16,172 nt of DNA. Source: an uncultured Clostridia bacterium (GTDB lineage: Bacteria > Bacillota > Clostridia > Oscillospirales > Acutalibacteraceae). Below are positions 1-6,976 of the stretch, one piece after another (the stretch's first letter is position 1; each line of letters begins with the position of its first letter). The notes under the pieces were generated by a model. The model did not search any database. It saw only the letters and a list, made by a program, of their open reading frames with translations, and was not told the origin of the DNA. Location of the stretch: the NCBI GenBank assembly GCA_944384865.1, contig CALWVC010000007.1, positions 1 through 16,172 on the forward strand. Reading direction: 5' to 3'. The position numbers and the translations under genes are program-made.

Positions 1-360
1 CCCCACGCAGTCGTTTACATATGCAGCGCCGTTGCTTTGGCGCTCCTGATGGCGGATATTGTCGTCACCATCGTCAATATCATCGCGCTCAACGGCAAAT
101 TGCAGGAAATCCAGCAGCAATTCACCGCATTTATCGACGCCAACAAAAAGCGGGCTGAAGATCTGAAAACCGCTTTTTTAGAACGCTTTGAAAATAGCGA
201 GTTTAACACTGCCCGGATCAGGAATACCTTAGACCGACCCGGCTATCAGATTCGCCGTTTAATCAGCGCATTTCCGCAGATGAAGCCGATGCATAACCTG
301 GAAGCTTTTGAAAAAATTCGTGAACGACTGAAAATCGGTAAAGGAGTACATAAAAAATGA
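1..360 (+). CDS. C-terminal part of a membrane protein, probably the CmpB-like putative ABC-transporter permease family (partial)
   Basis: The reading frame is open from the first base of the window, so only the last 119 residues are present and the true start lies upstream. The visible part opens with a hydrophobic helix (roughly HAVVYICSAVALALLMADIV) that runs on to VTIVNIIALNG. A charged, helical cytoplasmic-looking tail with a KKRAEDLKTAFLERFE stretch follows, and then the motif RRLISAFPQMK near the end. The last helix, the charged linker and a terminal 'R-R-L-x-x-A-F-P-x-M-K' resemble Firmicutes proteins labelled putative ABC-transporter permease (PF06541). I recognise this from memory, and the transport role is unproven even for the family. 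Its stop codon overlaps the start of the next gene (ATGA at 357-360), so the two are translationally coupled in one operon. Confidence 0.6.
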   Translation, partial: PHAVVYICSAVALALLMADIVVTIVNIIALNGKLQEIQQQFTAFIDANKKRAEDLKTAFLERFENSEFNTARIRNTLDRPGYQIRRLISAFPQMKPMHNLEAFEKIRERLKIGKGVHKK

Positions 361-998
361 CCGAATCATTTATAAAAGACCGCGGCCACAAACTGGGAGA
401 GATCGTTGTCAAAAATCTGCAGCGCCGGCATTTTGACGCCTATTTCTGTGAAACCGGTGAACAAGCCAAACAGCTTGCGCTGTCCCTGATTCCAGAAGGT
501 AACACCGTTTCCTGGGGCGGCTCAATGACCCTCCAGCAGCTTGGTCTGCTGGAGGCTGTCAAGACCGCTTACCGCTGTATCGACCGAGACAGCGCCGCGA
601 CGCCGCAACAACGGGAAGAACTGACACGCAGCGCGCTAATTTGCGACACTTTTTTAATGAGCGCCAACGGCATCAGCGAAGACGGCCAGCTTGTCAATAT
701 AGACGGCAACGGCAACCGCGCCGCTGCAATGATTTACGGCCCGAAGAATATTATTCTGATCGCCGGGATGAACAAAGTGGTCAAGACCGTACAGGATGCG
801 CTGACACGCGCCCGAACCATTGCAGCGCCCATGAATATGCAACGGTTTGGTGATCGGAATACCCCCTGTTCAAAAACCGGCGGATGCGGCGACTGTACAA
901 CAACCGATTGCATCTGCTGCTATGAAGTAATCACCAGAGTCTGCCGGCCTGCGGGAAAAATTAAAGTCATTCTAGTAAACGAAACTCTGGGATTCTGA
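357..998 (+). CDS. LUD-domain protein (lactate-utilisation / LutC-YkgG-like, DUF162)
   Basis: The 213-aa product is a stand-alone LUD domain of the type found in LutC and LutB of the L-lactate oxidation system. Visible hallmarks are EGNTVSWGGSMTLQQLG (about residues 47-63), CDTFLMSANGISEDGQLVNIDGNGNR (96-121) and GPKNIILIAGMNKVV (128-142). The C-terminal end is cysteine-rich (Cys171, 177, 180, 185, 187, 188; pattern CxxxGGCGDC...CICC), which could bind a metal or Fe-S cluster. The start has AAGGAG at 341-346, ten bases upstream, and overlaps the stop of the preceding gene. No LutA or LutB partners are in view, so a lactate role is not shown by context. Many clostridial copies are annotated only as lactate utilization protein. 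Family assignment is secure; the substrate is unknown. Confidence 0.88.
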   Translation: MTESFIKDRGHKLGEIVVKNLQRRHFDAYFCETGEQAKQLALSLIPEGNTVSWGGSMTLQQLGLLEAVKTAYRCIDRDSAATPQQREELTRSALICDTFLMSANGISEDGQLVNIDGNGNRAAAMIYGPKNIILIAGMNKVVKTVQDALTRARTIAAPMNMQRFGDRNTPCSKTGGCGDCTTTDCICCYEVITRVCRPAGKIKVILVNETLGF

Positions 999-1012
999 AA
1001 GGAAAGCTTTTT

Positions 1013-1573
1013 ATGCGTTTACTGTTGCATATCTGTTGCGCCCCCTGTTCGATTGCGTGTATTCAATCTCTGCGAGACGAAGGAATTCAGCCACACGGTT
1101 TTTGGTATAATCCAAACATTCATCCGTTCACCGAATATAAAGCCCGGCGCAATACTTTAATCGATTATGCCAAGTCCATTGATCTGCCGTTGGATCTTGT
1201 AGATCGCTATGGCCTGCGGCAGTTTATTTGCAGCATTTATCCCGATTTTGACCACCGCTGCGCCTATTGCTATCGGCTGCGTCTGGAAAAAACCGCGCAA
1301 TACGCTGCCGAACACGGGTTTGACAGCTTTTGCACCACGCTGTTGATCAGCCCTTATCAAAATCATGAACTGCTGCGTCAAATCGGGCAACAGGCAGCGG
1401 TGCAGTACGGCGTAGAGTTTATTTATCGGGATTTTCGACCGACATTTCGCCAGGGACAGCAGCAGGCACGCGACCTGAACCTGTATATGCAGAAATACTG
1501 CGGTTGTATTTTCAGTGAACAGGATCGTTACCAAAAACAAATCGACAAATGGCAGAATCAATATAACGACTGA
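1013..1573 (+). CDS. queH: Epoxyqueuosine reductase QueH
   Basis: QueH (DUF208/COG1636) reduces epoxyqueuosine to queuosine in the wobble position of tRNAs with GUN anticodons, as a non-homologous replacement for the cobalamin enzyme QueG. The 186-aa product carries the family cysteine sets: HICCAPC at residues 6-12 (Cys8, 9, 12), RCAYCYRLRLE at 82-92 (Cys83, 86), and YCGCIFSE at 162-169 (Cys163, 165). YNPNIHPFTEYKAR (32-45) and FCTTLLISPYQNH (106-118) are also characteristic. The family binds a [4Fe-4S] cluster and an extra metal through such cysteines; which residues do so here is inferred. The start follows AAAGGAAA (998-1005), 15 bases after the LUD gene stop, so it belongs to the same operon. 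Length is normal for the family. Confidence 0.93.
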   Translation: MRLLLHICCAPCSIACIQSLRDEGIQPHGFWYNPNIHPFTEYKARRNTLIDYAKSIDLPLDLVDRYGLRQFICSIYPDFDHRCAYCYRLRLEKTAQYAAEHGFDSFCTTLLISPYQNHELLRQIGQQAAVQYGVEFIYRDFRPTFRQGQQQARDLNLYMQKYCGCIFSEQDRYQKQIDKWQNQYND

Positions 1574-1660
1574 TGATCCGCCCAACAAAAGCTGAAAATG
1601 GGACAAAAACGCGTTGATATTCTTATGACCTATTTCACTGTGTTAAGGAGGTCTATGGTT

Positions 1661-2272
1661 ATGTGTATGAAAGACAAAATGCACACGGGCGCGCTTTATC
1701 TGCCCGATGATGAGGATATTATGCGCGATCAGATGGAACGGCTTGACCGCCTGTATGAATTCAACATGACGCGACCTACAGAGATGGATAAACGAAAAAA
1801 TCTGCTGAAAGAAATGTTTGCTGAAATCGGAGAAGGCTGCTATATTGAACCTCCGTTCCACTCCAATTTCGGGGGCGGTCATGTGCACTTTGGAAAAAAC
1901 ATTTATGCCAATTTTGGCTTGACAATGGTTGACGATACGCATATCTATGTGGGCGACTACACGATGTTTGGTCCAAATGTTATCATCGCCACTGCGGGGC
2001 ATCCGATTCTTCCGGAACTTCGGGAAAAAAACTATCAATACAACATGCCGGTCCGGATCGGTAAAAACTGCTGGTTAGGCGCAGGGGTAATCATTGTTCC
2101 CGGCATCACCATCGGAGATAACGTCGTTATCGGAGCAGGAAGCGTTGTCACAAAAGATTTGCCTTCTAATGTTGTAGCCGTGGGAAATCCTTGCAAGGTG
2201 TTGCGGGAAGTCAATGAAAGAGACAAAGAATATTATTTTAAAGACAGGAAAATCGACTATAGCAATTTATGA
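1661..2272 (+). CDS. Sugar O-acetyltransferase, LacA/Maa type (left-handed beta-helix hexapeptide family)
   Basis: This is an acetyl-CoA-dependent O-acetyltransferase of the galactoside/maltose acetyltransferase group. An N-terminal helical cap (LYEFNMTRPTEMDKRKNLLKEMF) is followed by a hexapeptide-repeat beta-helix with imperfect I/V-G-x-x repeats (VHFGKNIYANFG, IYVGDYTMFGPNV, VRIGKNCWLGAGVIIVPGITIGDNVVIGAGSVV). ATAGHPI contains the expected catalytic His. The frame is open back to 1598, but a strong Shine-Dalgarno AAGGAGGT at 1645-1652 favours ATG 1661 (203 aa); ATG 1655 would be too close and ATG 1667 is possible. It ends before the terminator at 2324-2375. The natural acceptor sugar is not known for most members, so no gene symbol is given. 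Confidence 0.9.
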   Translation: MCMKDKMHTGALYLPDDEDIMRDQMERLDRLYEFNMTRPTEMDKRKNLLKEMFAEIGEGCYIEPPFHSNFGGGHVHFGKNIYANFGLTMVDDTHIYVGDYTMFGPNVIIATAGHPILPELREKNYQYNMPVRIGKNCWLGAGVIIVPGITIGDNVVIGAGSVVTKDLPSNVVAVGNPCKVLREVNERDKEYYFKDRKIDYSNL

Positions 2273-2323
2273 GACTACGTGCAGCTTTCATATCATTTTT
2301 ATACAACTGGTAATAAACAGCTG

Positions 2324-2375
2324 AAACAGCAAAACGGCGCTGCCGGAGAACCACGGCAGCGCCGTTTTGCTGTTT
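2324..2375. terminator. Bidirectional intrinsic terminator between acetyltransferase gene and gpr
   Basis: A perfect 22-bp hairpin: arm 2324-2345 pairs with arm 2354-2375 across an 8-nt loop. The core is GC-rich (CGGCGCTGCCG) and the outer part is A-rich on one side and T-rich on the other, followed by TTTTATTTTT on the plus strand. It lies 51 nt after the acetyltransferase stop and 36 nt after the gpr stop, so it can serve both convergent genes. Confidence 0.9.
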
Positions 2376-2410
2376 TATTTTTCGCTACGCCCTGCTGGAA
2401 AAACAACATT

Positions 2411-3274
2411 TCATCTCACCAGCAGCAACAGGTCCTCCGGATCTACCTGCGGCTGCAGCGCACAGTTGACGGCATGCGCGATCAGACGCGCCGCCCGGTC
2501 CACGATCAGATCAATCTCCTTTGGCGTGACCACCATTTCCGATGCCGATGCGCGGGTATCGTCGGTCTCGCAATCGGTCAGATCCCGCACCAGCGTTTCA
2601 GTGTCCACCACGGTGGGCACTCCAATCGACAGAACCGGAATGCCCAATGTGCGCATACTGATCTCGCTGCGGGCATTTCCTACACCGGAACCGGGTACTA
2701 TTCCGGTATCTGAAAGCTGCACTGTACACCCAAGTCTGGATAATCTGCGCGACGCCAATGCGTCAATAACGATGACCGCCGCCGGTTTTACCCTGTCTAA
2801 CACGCCCTGAATCATCTCGCCGGTTTCCACACCTGTCTGCCCCAGCACCCCCGGAGACATCACTGCCACCGGCCGCAGGGCTCCCAGCCCGGCAGCTTTC
2901 GCCAGTTCTCCCGAAATATGCCGAGTCGCCAATATCAGCGACGCTGTCTTCGGCCCCAGTGCGTCCGGCGTGATTTCAGTATTTCCGATGCCGCAGATCA
3001 GCACCGGTCCTGTTTCGGGCAACAGCCTGACAATCTCAGTCTTCAGCGCCAACAGACAGTCGGGATTAATGCTATAATCACCGGCAAAGGATGTAGACTC
3101 TACTGTAATATACCGCCCTTTGGGCTTTCCCAACGCTTGCTCTCCCTGCCGGTTTAAGATTTCAATCTTAGTGATCTTCACATCGCCGATATCAGACTCC
3201 TCGCTTTTGAGCCCATCGTCCGGATGTGGATGTGCCTCTCGCATCTCAATGGCAAGGTCCGTGCGAAAATTCAT
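2411..3274 (-). CDS. gpr: Germination protease Gpr (spore protease, peptidase family A25)
   Basis: Gpr degrades the small acid-soluble spore proteins when spores germinate. The 287-aa product shows the family signatures: FRTDLAIE at the N terminus, CGIGNTEITPDALGP (94-108), MSPGVLGQTGVET (139-151), VIDALASRRLSRL (169-181) and QLSDTGIVPGSGVGNAR (186-202). The two Asp residues proposed as catalytic in the Bacillus enzyme correspond to D104 and D171. It is shorter than the roughly 370-aa Bacillus enzyme. RTDLA sits only four residues from the start, so little or no propeptide is present before this conserved segment. AGGAAGAG precedes the start. A TATACTA element (minus strand, 3302-3308), 28 nt upstream, resembles a sigma-G -10 box, which would fit forespore expression, but I see no clear -35. 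It is divergent from rpsT, as in Bacillus; the usual downstream spoIIP is absent. Confidence 0.95.
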   Translation of the reverse strand: MNFRTDLAIEMREAHPHPDDGLKSEESDIGDVKITKIEILNRQGEQALGKPKGRYITVESTSFAGDYSINPDCLLALKTEIVRLLPETGPVLICGIGNTEITPDALGPKTASLILATRHISGELAKAAGLGALRPVAVMSPGVLGQTGVETGEMIQGVLDRVKPAAVIVIDALASRRLSRLGCTVQLSDTGIVPGSGVGNARSEISMRTLGIPVLSIGVPTVVDTETLVRDLTDCETDDTRASASEMVVTPKEIDLIVDRAARLIAHAVNCALQPQVDPEDLLLLVR

Positions 3275-3343
3275 TAAATCTCTTCCTTTTGCTTTTTATT
3301 TTAGTATACACAAAAAAATACTTTTTAAAATATGAAAAAACAC

Positions 3344-3372
3344 TTGCAATTTTGATAGAAAAATGGTATGAT
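3344..3372 (+). promoter_or_regulatory. Sigma-A-type promoter of rpsT
   Basis: TTGCAA at 3344-3349 and TATGAT at 3367-3372 are separated by 17 nt. A TG dinucleotide at 3364-3365 gives an extended -10. Transcription would start near 3379, leaving a leader of about 100 nt before the rpsT start. It lies in the divergent gpr/rpsT intergenic region. Confidence 0.75.
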
Positions 3373-3431
3373 AACTCGTACAGGTTATTTGCGGCTTTAG
3401 CCGTACAATCTATTGATTATTCAGATTTACG

Positions 3432-3462
3432 TTGCGATACTGTATTTTTTCAGTCATTGCGA
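3432..3462 (+). promoter_or_regulatory. Leader hairpin next to the rpsT ribosome binding site
   Basis: In the 5' leader of rpsT, TTGCGATACTG (3432-3442) can pair with CAGTCATTGCGA (3451-3462) as an 11-bp stem with one bulged C and an 8-nt loop made mostly of U. The stem ends a few bases before the Shine-Dalgarno GAGGAGG (3469-3475). It could be an autoregulatory site for S20, as ribosomal protein genes often have, but nothing beyond position and pairing supports this. Confidence 0.35.
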
Positions 3463-3486
3463 ACTGTCGAGGAGGTGCAAACAACA

Positions 3487-3747
3487 ATGCCAAATATTCA
3501 ATCCGCTAAAAAAAGAGTAAAGGTGATCGCCGTTAAAACGGCTCACAATAAGGCTATGAATTCTGCGTTGAGAACCGAAATCAAAAAAGCGAACATCGCG
3601 CTGGAAACCTCTGCCGACAACAAAGAAGCGCAGGTAAAAGCCGCGATTCGCAAAATCGATATGGCGCAGTCTAAAGGGTTGCTTCATAAAAACACTGCGG
3701 CGCGAAAGAAATCTGCTCTGCAGAGAAAATTAAATAAAGCGCAATAA
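3487..3747 (+). CDS. rpsT: 30S ribosomal protein S20
   Basis: S20 binds 16S rRNA early in assembly of the small subunit. The 86-aa lysine-rich product begins MPNIQSAKKRVKV and contains the family segments TAHNKAMNSALRTEIKKA, AIRKIDMAQSKGLLHKNTAARKKSAL and a basic tail. The open frame continues upstream to 3226, but homology and the Shine-Dalgarno GAGGAGG at 3469-3475 fix the start at ATG 3487. The gene has its own promoter (3344-3372), a structured leader and a dedicated terminator (3758-3796), so it is a single-gene unit. Length is normal. Confidence 0.97.
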   Translation: MPNIQSAKKRVKVIAVKTAHNKAMNSALRTEIKKANIALETSADNKEAQVKAAIRKIDMAQSKGLLHKNTAARKKSALQRKLNKAQ

Positions 3748-3757
3748 TAAAAAACAT

Positions 3758-3796
3758 AACCGCCTGTGATTCAAACCGAGTCACAGGCGGTTTTAT
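3758..3796. terminator. Intrinsic terminator after rpsT, usable from both strands
   Basis: A perfect 12-bp stem (AACCGCCTGTGA at 3758-3769 with TCACAGGCGGTT at 3781-3792) with an 11-nt loop is followed by TTTTATTA. On the minus strand the same hairpin is followed by TATGTTTTTTATT, so it can also end the convergent GH3 gene transcript, which stops at 3877. Confidence 0.88.
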
Positions 3797-3876
3797 TATC
3801 AGATGTATGCTACATATAATAGGCTTAATGCATCTTCAGATACCACGGTCAACATAGCCCCAATATCATCCAGCTA

Positions 3877-5310
3877 TCATTCGGCCGGCGGCTGTATAAT
3901 CCCAAGCTGAAGTTTCCAATTTAAAATACGTAATACCGACTCCTCCACCCGCTCTATAGAAATCTCACCCGACTTCACCGCCTGAATCGCTGCGGGAATC
4001 TGCGTCTTAAAATCGCTGCAACACAACAGATCGTTCCCTGCTTTGATCGCCTGCACAGCCGCTTTGGAAGCATCGTCGCCGGTATATTCCTTGATTGCAT
4101 CCATATACAAATCATCCGTCATGATCACACCGGTAAATTGCAGCTCGTCCCGGAGGATCTCATGCACCTTTGGCGACAGTGAAGCAGGGTATTCCGCATC
4201 CATACATTTTACAATGTTGTGCGAAACCAACACCGCGCCCGCACCGGACTGAATGCCCGCCTGAAACGGCAAAAAATCTCTGGTTTGAAACGTATTATAG
4301 TCCCGGTTGTCATAGGCGATCCCCGTGTGGGTATTCACGTTGTCGCCATAGCCCGGGAAATGTTTCAGCGCTGAACCAATCCCATATTCATTCATTGTAA
4401 AAACCACTCTGCTGACATATTCTGCAGTCAGTTTTGCATCTGCGCCAAAGGTGCGGGAATAAATATAACTGCCCTTGTTCGCTACATCACAGACCGGCGC
4501 TAAATTCAGATTGATCCCCAAAGATTTCAACAGCGTCGCTTTCTCCCGCGTATCGCTGACAACCAGATCCCATCCGCCGTTGTTATACAGCTTTTGCGGT
4601 GACCAGAACGGCGTTTGCCGAAACTGTGTATATAAACTGACACGGTTGACGTCGCCGCCCTCTTCGTCCACGGCGATCAGCATATCCACAACCGCCGCAT
4701 CCTGATAAGAACGGATATTCGCGCGCACACTGTCCGGCGTCTGATCTTTAAAATCCCGTGCAAACAACACATATCCGCCCGGCTGATATTGTTCTACCGC
4801 AGCCGCCGCATCCGAATCCGGGCACCTGGTAATAAACATCTGCCCGACTTTCTGCTCTAAGGTCATATTCTGCATAATCTTTTGCGCATCAGACAATTCC
4901 TGCTGCGCCACGCTTTTTTCAGTCTCCGGCGCGATCGTCGTCTCCGGCGCGGTGGTAGTCGGCGGCTGCAAAACAGTCACAGACAGCGCCACTATAGATA
5001 CATTGGAAAGACTTCCATAAAACCGCACCTCTACCGTACAACCCGGCTCAACTGCACCCGTAACCGCCGTCGCAGCACCGATGGTAAACGTATATTCCGT
5101 TCCATCCGCCAATCGCATATCAAAGGCTGTTTCAGACCATTGTATTACAGTTCCCGAAATGACGTTTTCCGCTTGTGTCGTTACCTGCACCTCCGCCGCC
5201 GTTTCAAGACGCGTCTGCGCCGGCTCTGACCGGTTACAGCCTGCCAACAGCGTTGCAGTACAGAACATGATCAGCAAAAGCTTTTTCAGATTTTCAGTTG
5301 CAATTTTCAT
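3877..5310 (-). CDS. Lipoprotein glycoside hydrolase family 3, beta-N-acetylhexosaminidase (NagZ-like)
   Basis: The 477-aa product is a secreted lipoprotein with a hydrophobic signal and lipobox LLAGC (Cys25). Residues about 48-113 form a small beta-rich domain, followed by a Thr/Pro-rich linker (115-130) and a GH3 catalytic barrel from about 140. GH3 motifs are VDEEGGDVNRV (214-224), LNLAPVCDV (268-276), ALKHFPGYGDNVNTHTG (314-330), SHN (363-365) and FTGVIMTDDLYMDAI (392-406), where D399 matches the family nucleophile. NagZ-type enzymes remove N-acetylglucosamine from peptidoglycan or chitin fragments. The loop that normally reads D-x-H for the acid/base dyad reads N326-T-H328 here (see findings). 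There is no second GH3 domain, which fits the short NagZ subgroup. An AAGGTG site precedes the ATG; the gene is divergent from the next one with 54 nt between starts. Confidence 0.9.
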   Translation of the reverse strand: MKIATENLKKLLLIMFCTATLLAGCNRSEPAQTRLETAAEVQVTTQAENVISGTVIQWSETAFDMRLADGTEYTFTIGAATAVTGAVEPGCTVEVRFYGSLSNVSIVALSVTVLQPPTTTAPETTIAPETEKSVAQQELSDAQKIMQNMTLEQKVGQMFITRCPDSDAAAAVEQYQPGGYVLFARDFKDQTPDSVRANIRSYQDAAVVDMLIAVDEEGGDVNRVSLYTQFRQTPFWSPQKLYNNGGWDLVVSDTREKATLLKSLGINLNLAPVCDVANKGSYIYSRTFGADAKLTAEYVSRVVFTMNEYGIGSALKHFPGYGDNVNTHTGIAYDNRDYNTFQTRDFLPFQAGIQSGAGAVLVSHNIVKCMDAEYPASLSPKVHEILRDELQFTGVIMTDDLYMDAIKEYTGDDASKAAVQAIKAGNDLLCCSDFKTQIPAAIQAVKSGEISIERVEESVLRILNWKLQLGIIQPPAE

Positions 5311-5364
5311 CGTTACACCTTATCATAAAAATATCCCTATATATTTCAGACAGGAGGCCACCGA

Positions 5365-5871
5365 ATGACCCAGACGGTTATTCACCCGATCCCGCCGCTT
5401 TATAACAAACATTCCCGCGTTTTACTGCTGGGTTCTATACCGTCAGGCGCTTCCCGGGCGGCAGGTTTTTTCTATGCGCATCCACGCAACCGTTTCTGGC
5501 AGGTGATTCCCGCTGTGTTCAACGAAACGCTGCCAAGCAATACAACCGACAGCCGAAAACAGTTCGCACTGGCGCATCAGATCGCGTTGTGGGATGTGCT
5601 GCACAGCTGCGAAATCAATGGCGCGGCAGATAACAGCATTCGCAATCCGGTTCCAAACGATCTGAATATTATTTTAGAAAACGCAGATGTCCAGGCTATT
5701 TTCACCACCGGAAGAAAAGCGTATGAATTATACCGGCAGCTCTGTCTGCCCATGATCGGCCGGCCAGCAATTTATCTGCCCTCTACCAGCCCCGCCAATT
5801 GCGCGATATCCTTCGACCGGTTAGTCAGCGCTTATCGTCAGATTGTTCCCTATCTGACTGTTCAGCCGTAG
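5365..5871 (+). CDS. DNA-deoxyinosine glycosylase (uracil-DNA glycosylase superfamily, HDG family)
   Basis: This family removes hypoxanthine from deaminated adenine in DNA. The 168-aa product has RVLLLGSIPSGASRAAGFFYAHPRNRFW (18-45), which combines the superfamily motif 1 (GS-x-P-x-x-x-S) with the family's YAHPRNxFW segment. It also has ALWDVLHSCEINGAADNSIRNPVPNDL (74-100), a FTTGRKAYELY segment and LPSTSPANC (138-146) as the second active-site loop. The pattern fits the deoxyinosine glycosylase family (UDG family 6) better than Mug. Length fits the family. The start has AGGAGG at 5351-5356. Its last 47 nt overlap the 3' end of the opposite-strand gene that ends at 5825. Confidence 0.87.
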   Translation: MTQTVIHPIPPLYNKHSRVLLLGSIPSGASRAAGFFYAHPRNRFWQVIPAVFNETLPSNTTDSRKQFALAHQIALWDVLHSCEINGAADNSIRNPVPNDLNIILENADVQAIFTTGRKAYELYRQLCLPMIGRPAIYLPSTSPANCAISFDRLVSAYRQIVPYLTVQP

Positions 5872-6685
5872 CCTCTGCGTGCCGGCGACGTACCGCCGCC
5901 GGATCTTCTGCCCGCCTGCGTAAACGCGGCTGTGACAGCTTTCGGTCTAAAAATTGCCGAATAAACGTATAGCCTACATAAATAATCACACCCACCGCAG
6001 CTAAAATCGCCAATATAGATCCTACAGTCAGCAGCGCGTTACCCCATAGATCCGAACTGCCGGATATCGTGATGGACAGACTATTTAAAATCCGCTTGTT
6101 TTGATCAATAGAATTTTGATCAAGGATCCCACCGCTGTTAAAACAGGTTGCTTCATAATATTGGCCTGAAAGCACCGTCAAAACGCTCATATAACTGTAA
6201 CCGTTTTCAACGTCGCCCACTCGCGCCATATATCGGATAAACGTATAATCGCCGATCTCTACTGTTTCCGGCTCCGCCAGAAAGGTATGGCCGTCCTGCG
6301 TCAATCCGGTTTTCAGTTGATCGATGATCTGCCGCTGTTCTCCCTCGGAAAGCGGCGTAAAATTCACCAACTGTTCTGAAAAAGCATCCGATGTTACGCT
6401 GACTTTGATTTCCCGCTTCGCTTCTTCAGAAAAAGCGTCAATCTGCACGCCCGACTGCACCCGCTCCTGCAGTTCCAGTTTGGATATCGGCAATGTATTG
6501 AAAAAATCTTCCGGCTGATCGACGTCTGCCGGCGTGAGCGCAATATATCCGGCCGGAATATCCAATTTGACCGTTCCGACCGTCGTTTTCACCGACAGTG
6601 CAGATACGTAAAGTCCGCTGTAAAACGCCGCCAACAAGGCCAGCAGCAATGTTACGACACGTTGTACCGCTTTCAATCTCATCAT
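5825..6685 (-). CDS. Bitopic membrane protein of unknown function
   Basis: I do not recognise this 286-aa protein. Residues about 8-30 are hydrophobic (signal or anchor), and the segment to about residue 210 is an extracytoplasmic-looking domain. That domain starts TVGTVKLDIPAGYIALTPADVDQPEDFF and contains FIRYMARVGDVENGYSYMSVLTVLSGQYYEATCF. A second membrane helix lies at about 218-240, and the last 45 residues are a charged tail (RLRRRAEDPAAVRRRHAEA, then acidic). The ectodomain, with its 'IPAGY' opening and a late strand ending in 'NSLSITISGS', resembles small lipoprotein-like domains that measure or bind something, but no function can be named. A weak GGAAGAG site precedes ATG 6685; ATG 6682 is an alternative. 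A good promoter lies at 6843-6871. Confidence 0.75.
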   Translation of the reverse strand: MMRLKAVQRVVTLLLALLAAFYSGLYVSALSVKTTVGTVKLDIPAGYIALTPADVDQPEDFFNTLPISKLELQERVQSGVQIDAFSEEAKREIKVSVTSDAFSEQLVNFTPLSEGEQRQIIDQLKTGLTQDGHTFLAEPETVEIGDYTFIRYMARVGDVENGYSYMSVLTVLSGQYYEATCFNSGGILDQNSIDQNKRILNSLSITISGSSDLWGNALLTVGSILAILAAVGVIIYVGYTFIRQFLDRKLSQPRLRRRAEDPAAVRRRHAEATAEQSDREQSDDKR

Positions 6686-6693
6686 CTACTCTT

Positions 6694-6712
6694 CCATATA
6701 AATTTTATATGG
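6694..6712. repeat. Near-palindromic AT-rich inverted repeat upstream of the membrane-protein gene
   Basis: CCATATAAA and TTTATATGG flank a single T, giving 9-bp arms. It sits immediately before the ribosome binding site of the minus-strand gene starting at 6685. It could be an operator or a small mRNA hairpin that hides the start; the sequence alone does not decide. Confidence 0.3.
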
Positions 6713-6842
6713 GTATGCTTGTTTATATGTGGTCTGACGACAGTTTTTTCTTCCACAAAACCGCCTGTTTTGTCCGCCGTTCATGACCGATCAGGCAAAT
6801 CCTTCAAAACGTATTGCCAAACAAGCCAAATCTCTTATTTTT

Positions 6843-6871
6843 ATTATAAAGGAATCCACAACAAAAAGCAA
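6843..6871 (-). promoter_or_regulatory. Likely sigma-A promoter for the membrane-protein gene
   Basis: On the minus strand, TTGCTT (6866-6871) and TATAAT (6843-6848) are 17 nt apart. The transcript would carry a leader of about 150 nt before the start at 6685. A further extended -10 (TGTTATAAT, minus strand, 6899-6907) lies upstream but lacks a good -35. Confidence 0.5.
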
Positions 6872-6941
6872 GCGGTGTTCCGCGCTCTCTGCAGTTTAAT
6901 TATAACACAACAAAAATCAAATTCTAATAATCAAAAAACGC

Positions 6942-6970
6942 TTGACTTTTATTTTTAGCTCCTTTATACT
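6942..6970 (+). promoter_or_regulatory. Sigma-A promoter of the riboswitch/oadB transcript
   Basis: TTGACT at 6942-6947 and TATACT at 6965-6970 with a 17-nt spacer form a near-consensus promoter. The predicted start near 6977 is just upstream of the riboswitch aptamer, so the riboswitch begins the message. Confidence 0.8.
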
Positions 6971-6976
6971 GTCTTT

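Noticed and set aside
1598..1660. Extension of the acetyltransferase to an upstream ATG
   Set aside because: The strong AAGGAGGT at 1645-1652 would fall inside the coding sequence, and family alignment begins at about the MHTGALYL region.
2279..2713. Plus-strand frames of about 145 aa across the terminator and the gpr 3' end
   Set aside because: They run through a strong terminator and lie opposite the conserved gpr coding sequence.
3226..3486. N-terminal extension of S20 in the same open frame
   Set aside because: It covers the promoter, the leader and the opposite gpr start. S20 homology begins exactly at MPNIQSAKKR with a Shine-Dalgarno in front.
6662..6958. 98-aa plus-strand open frame in the intergenic region before the riboswitch
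   Set aside because: It is AT-rich with aromatic and Ser-biased composition, has no good ribosome binding site, and overlaps the start of the minus-strand membrane-protein gene and its promoter.
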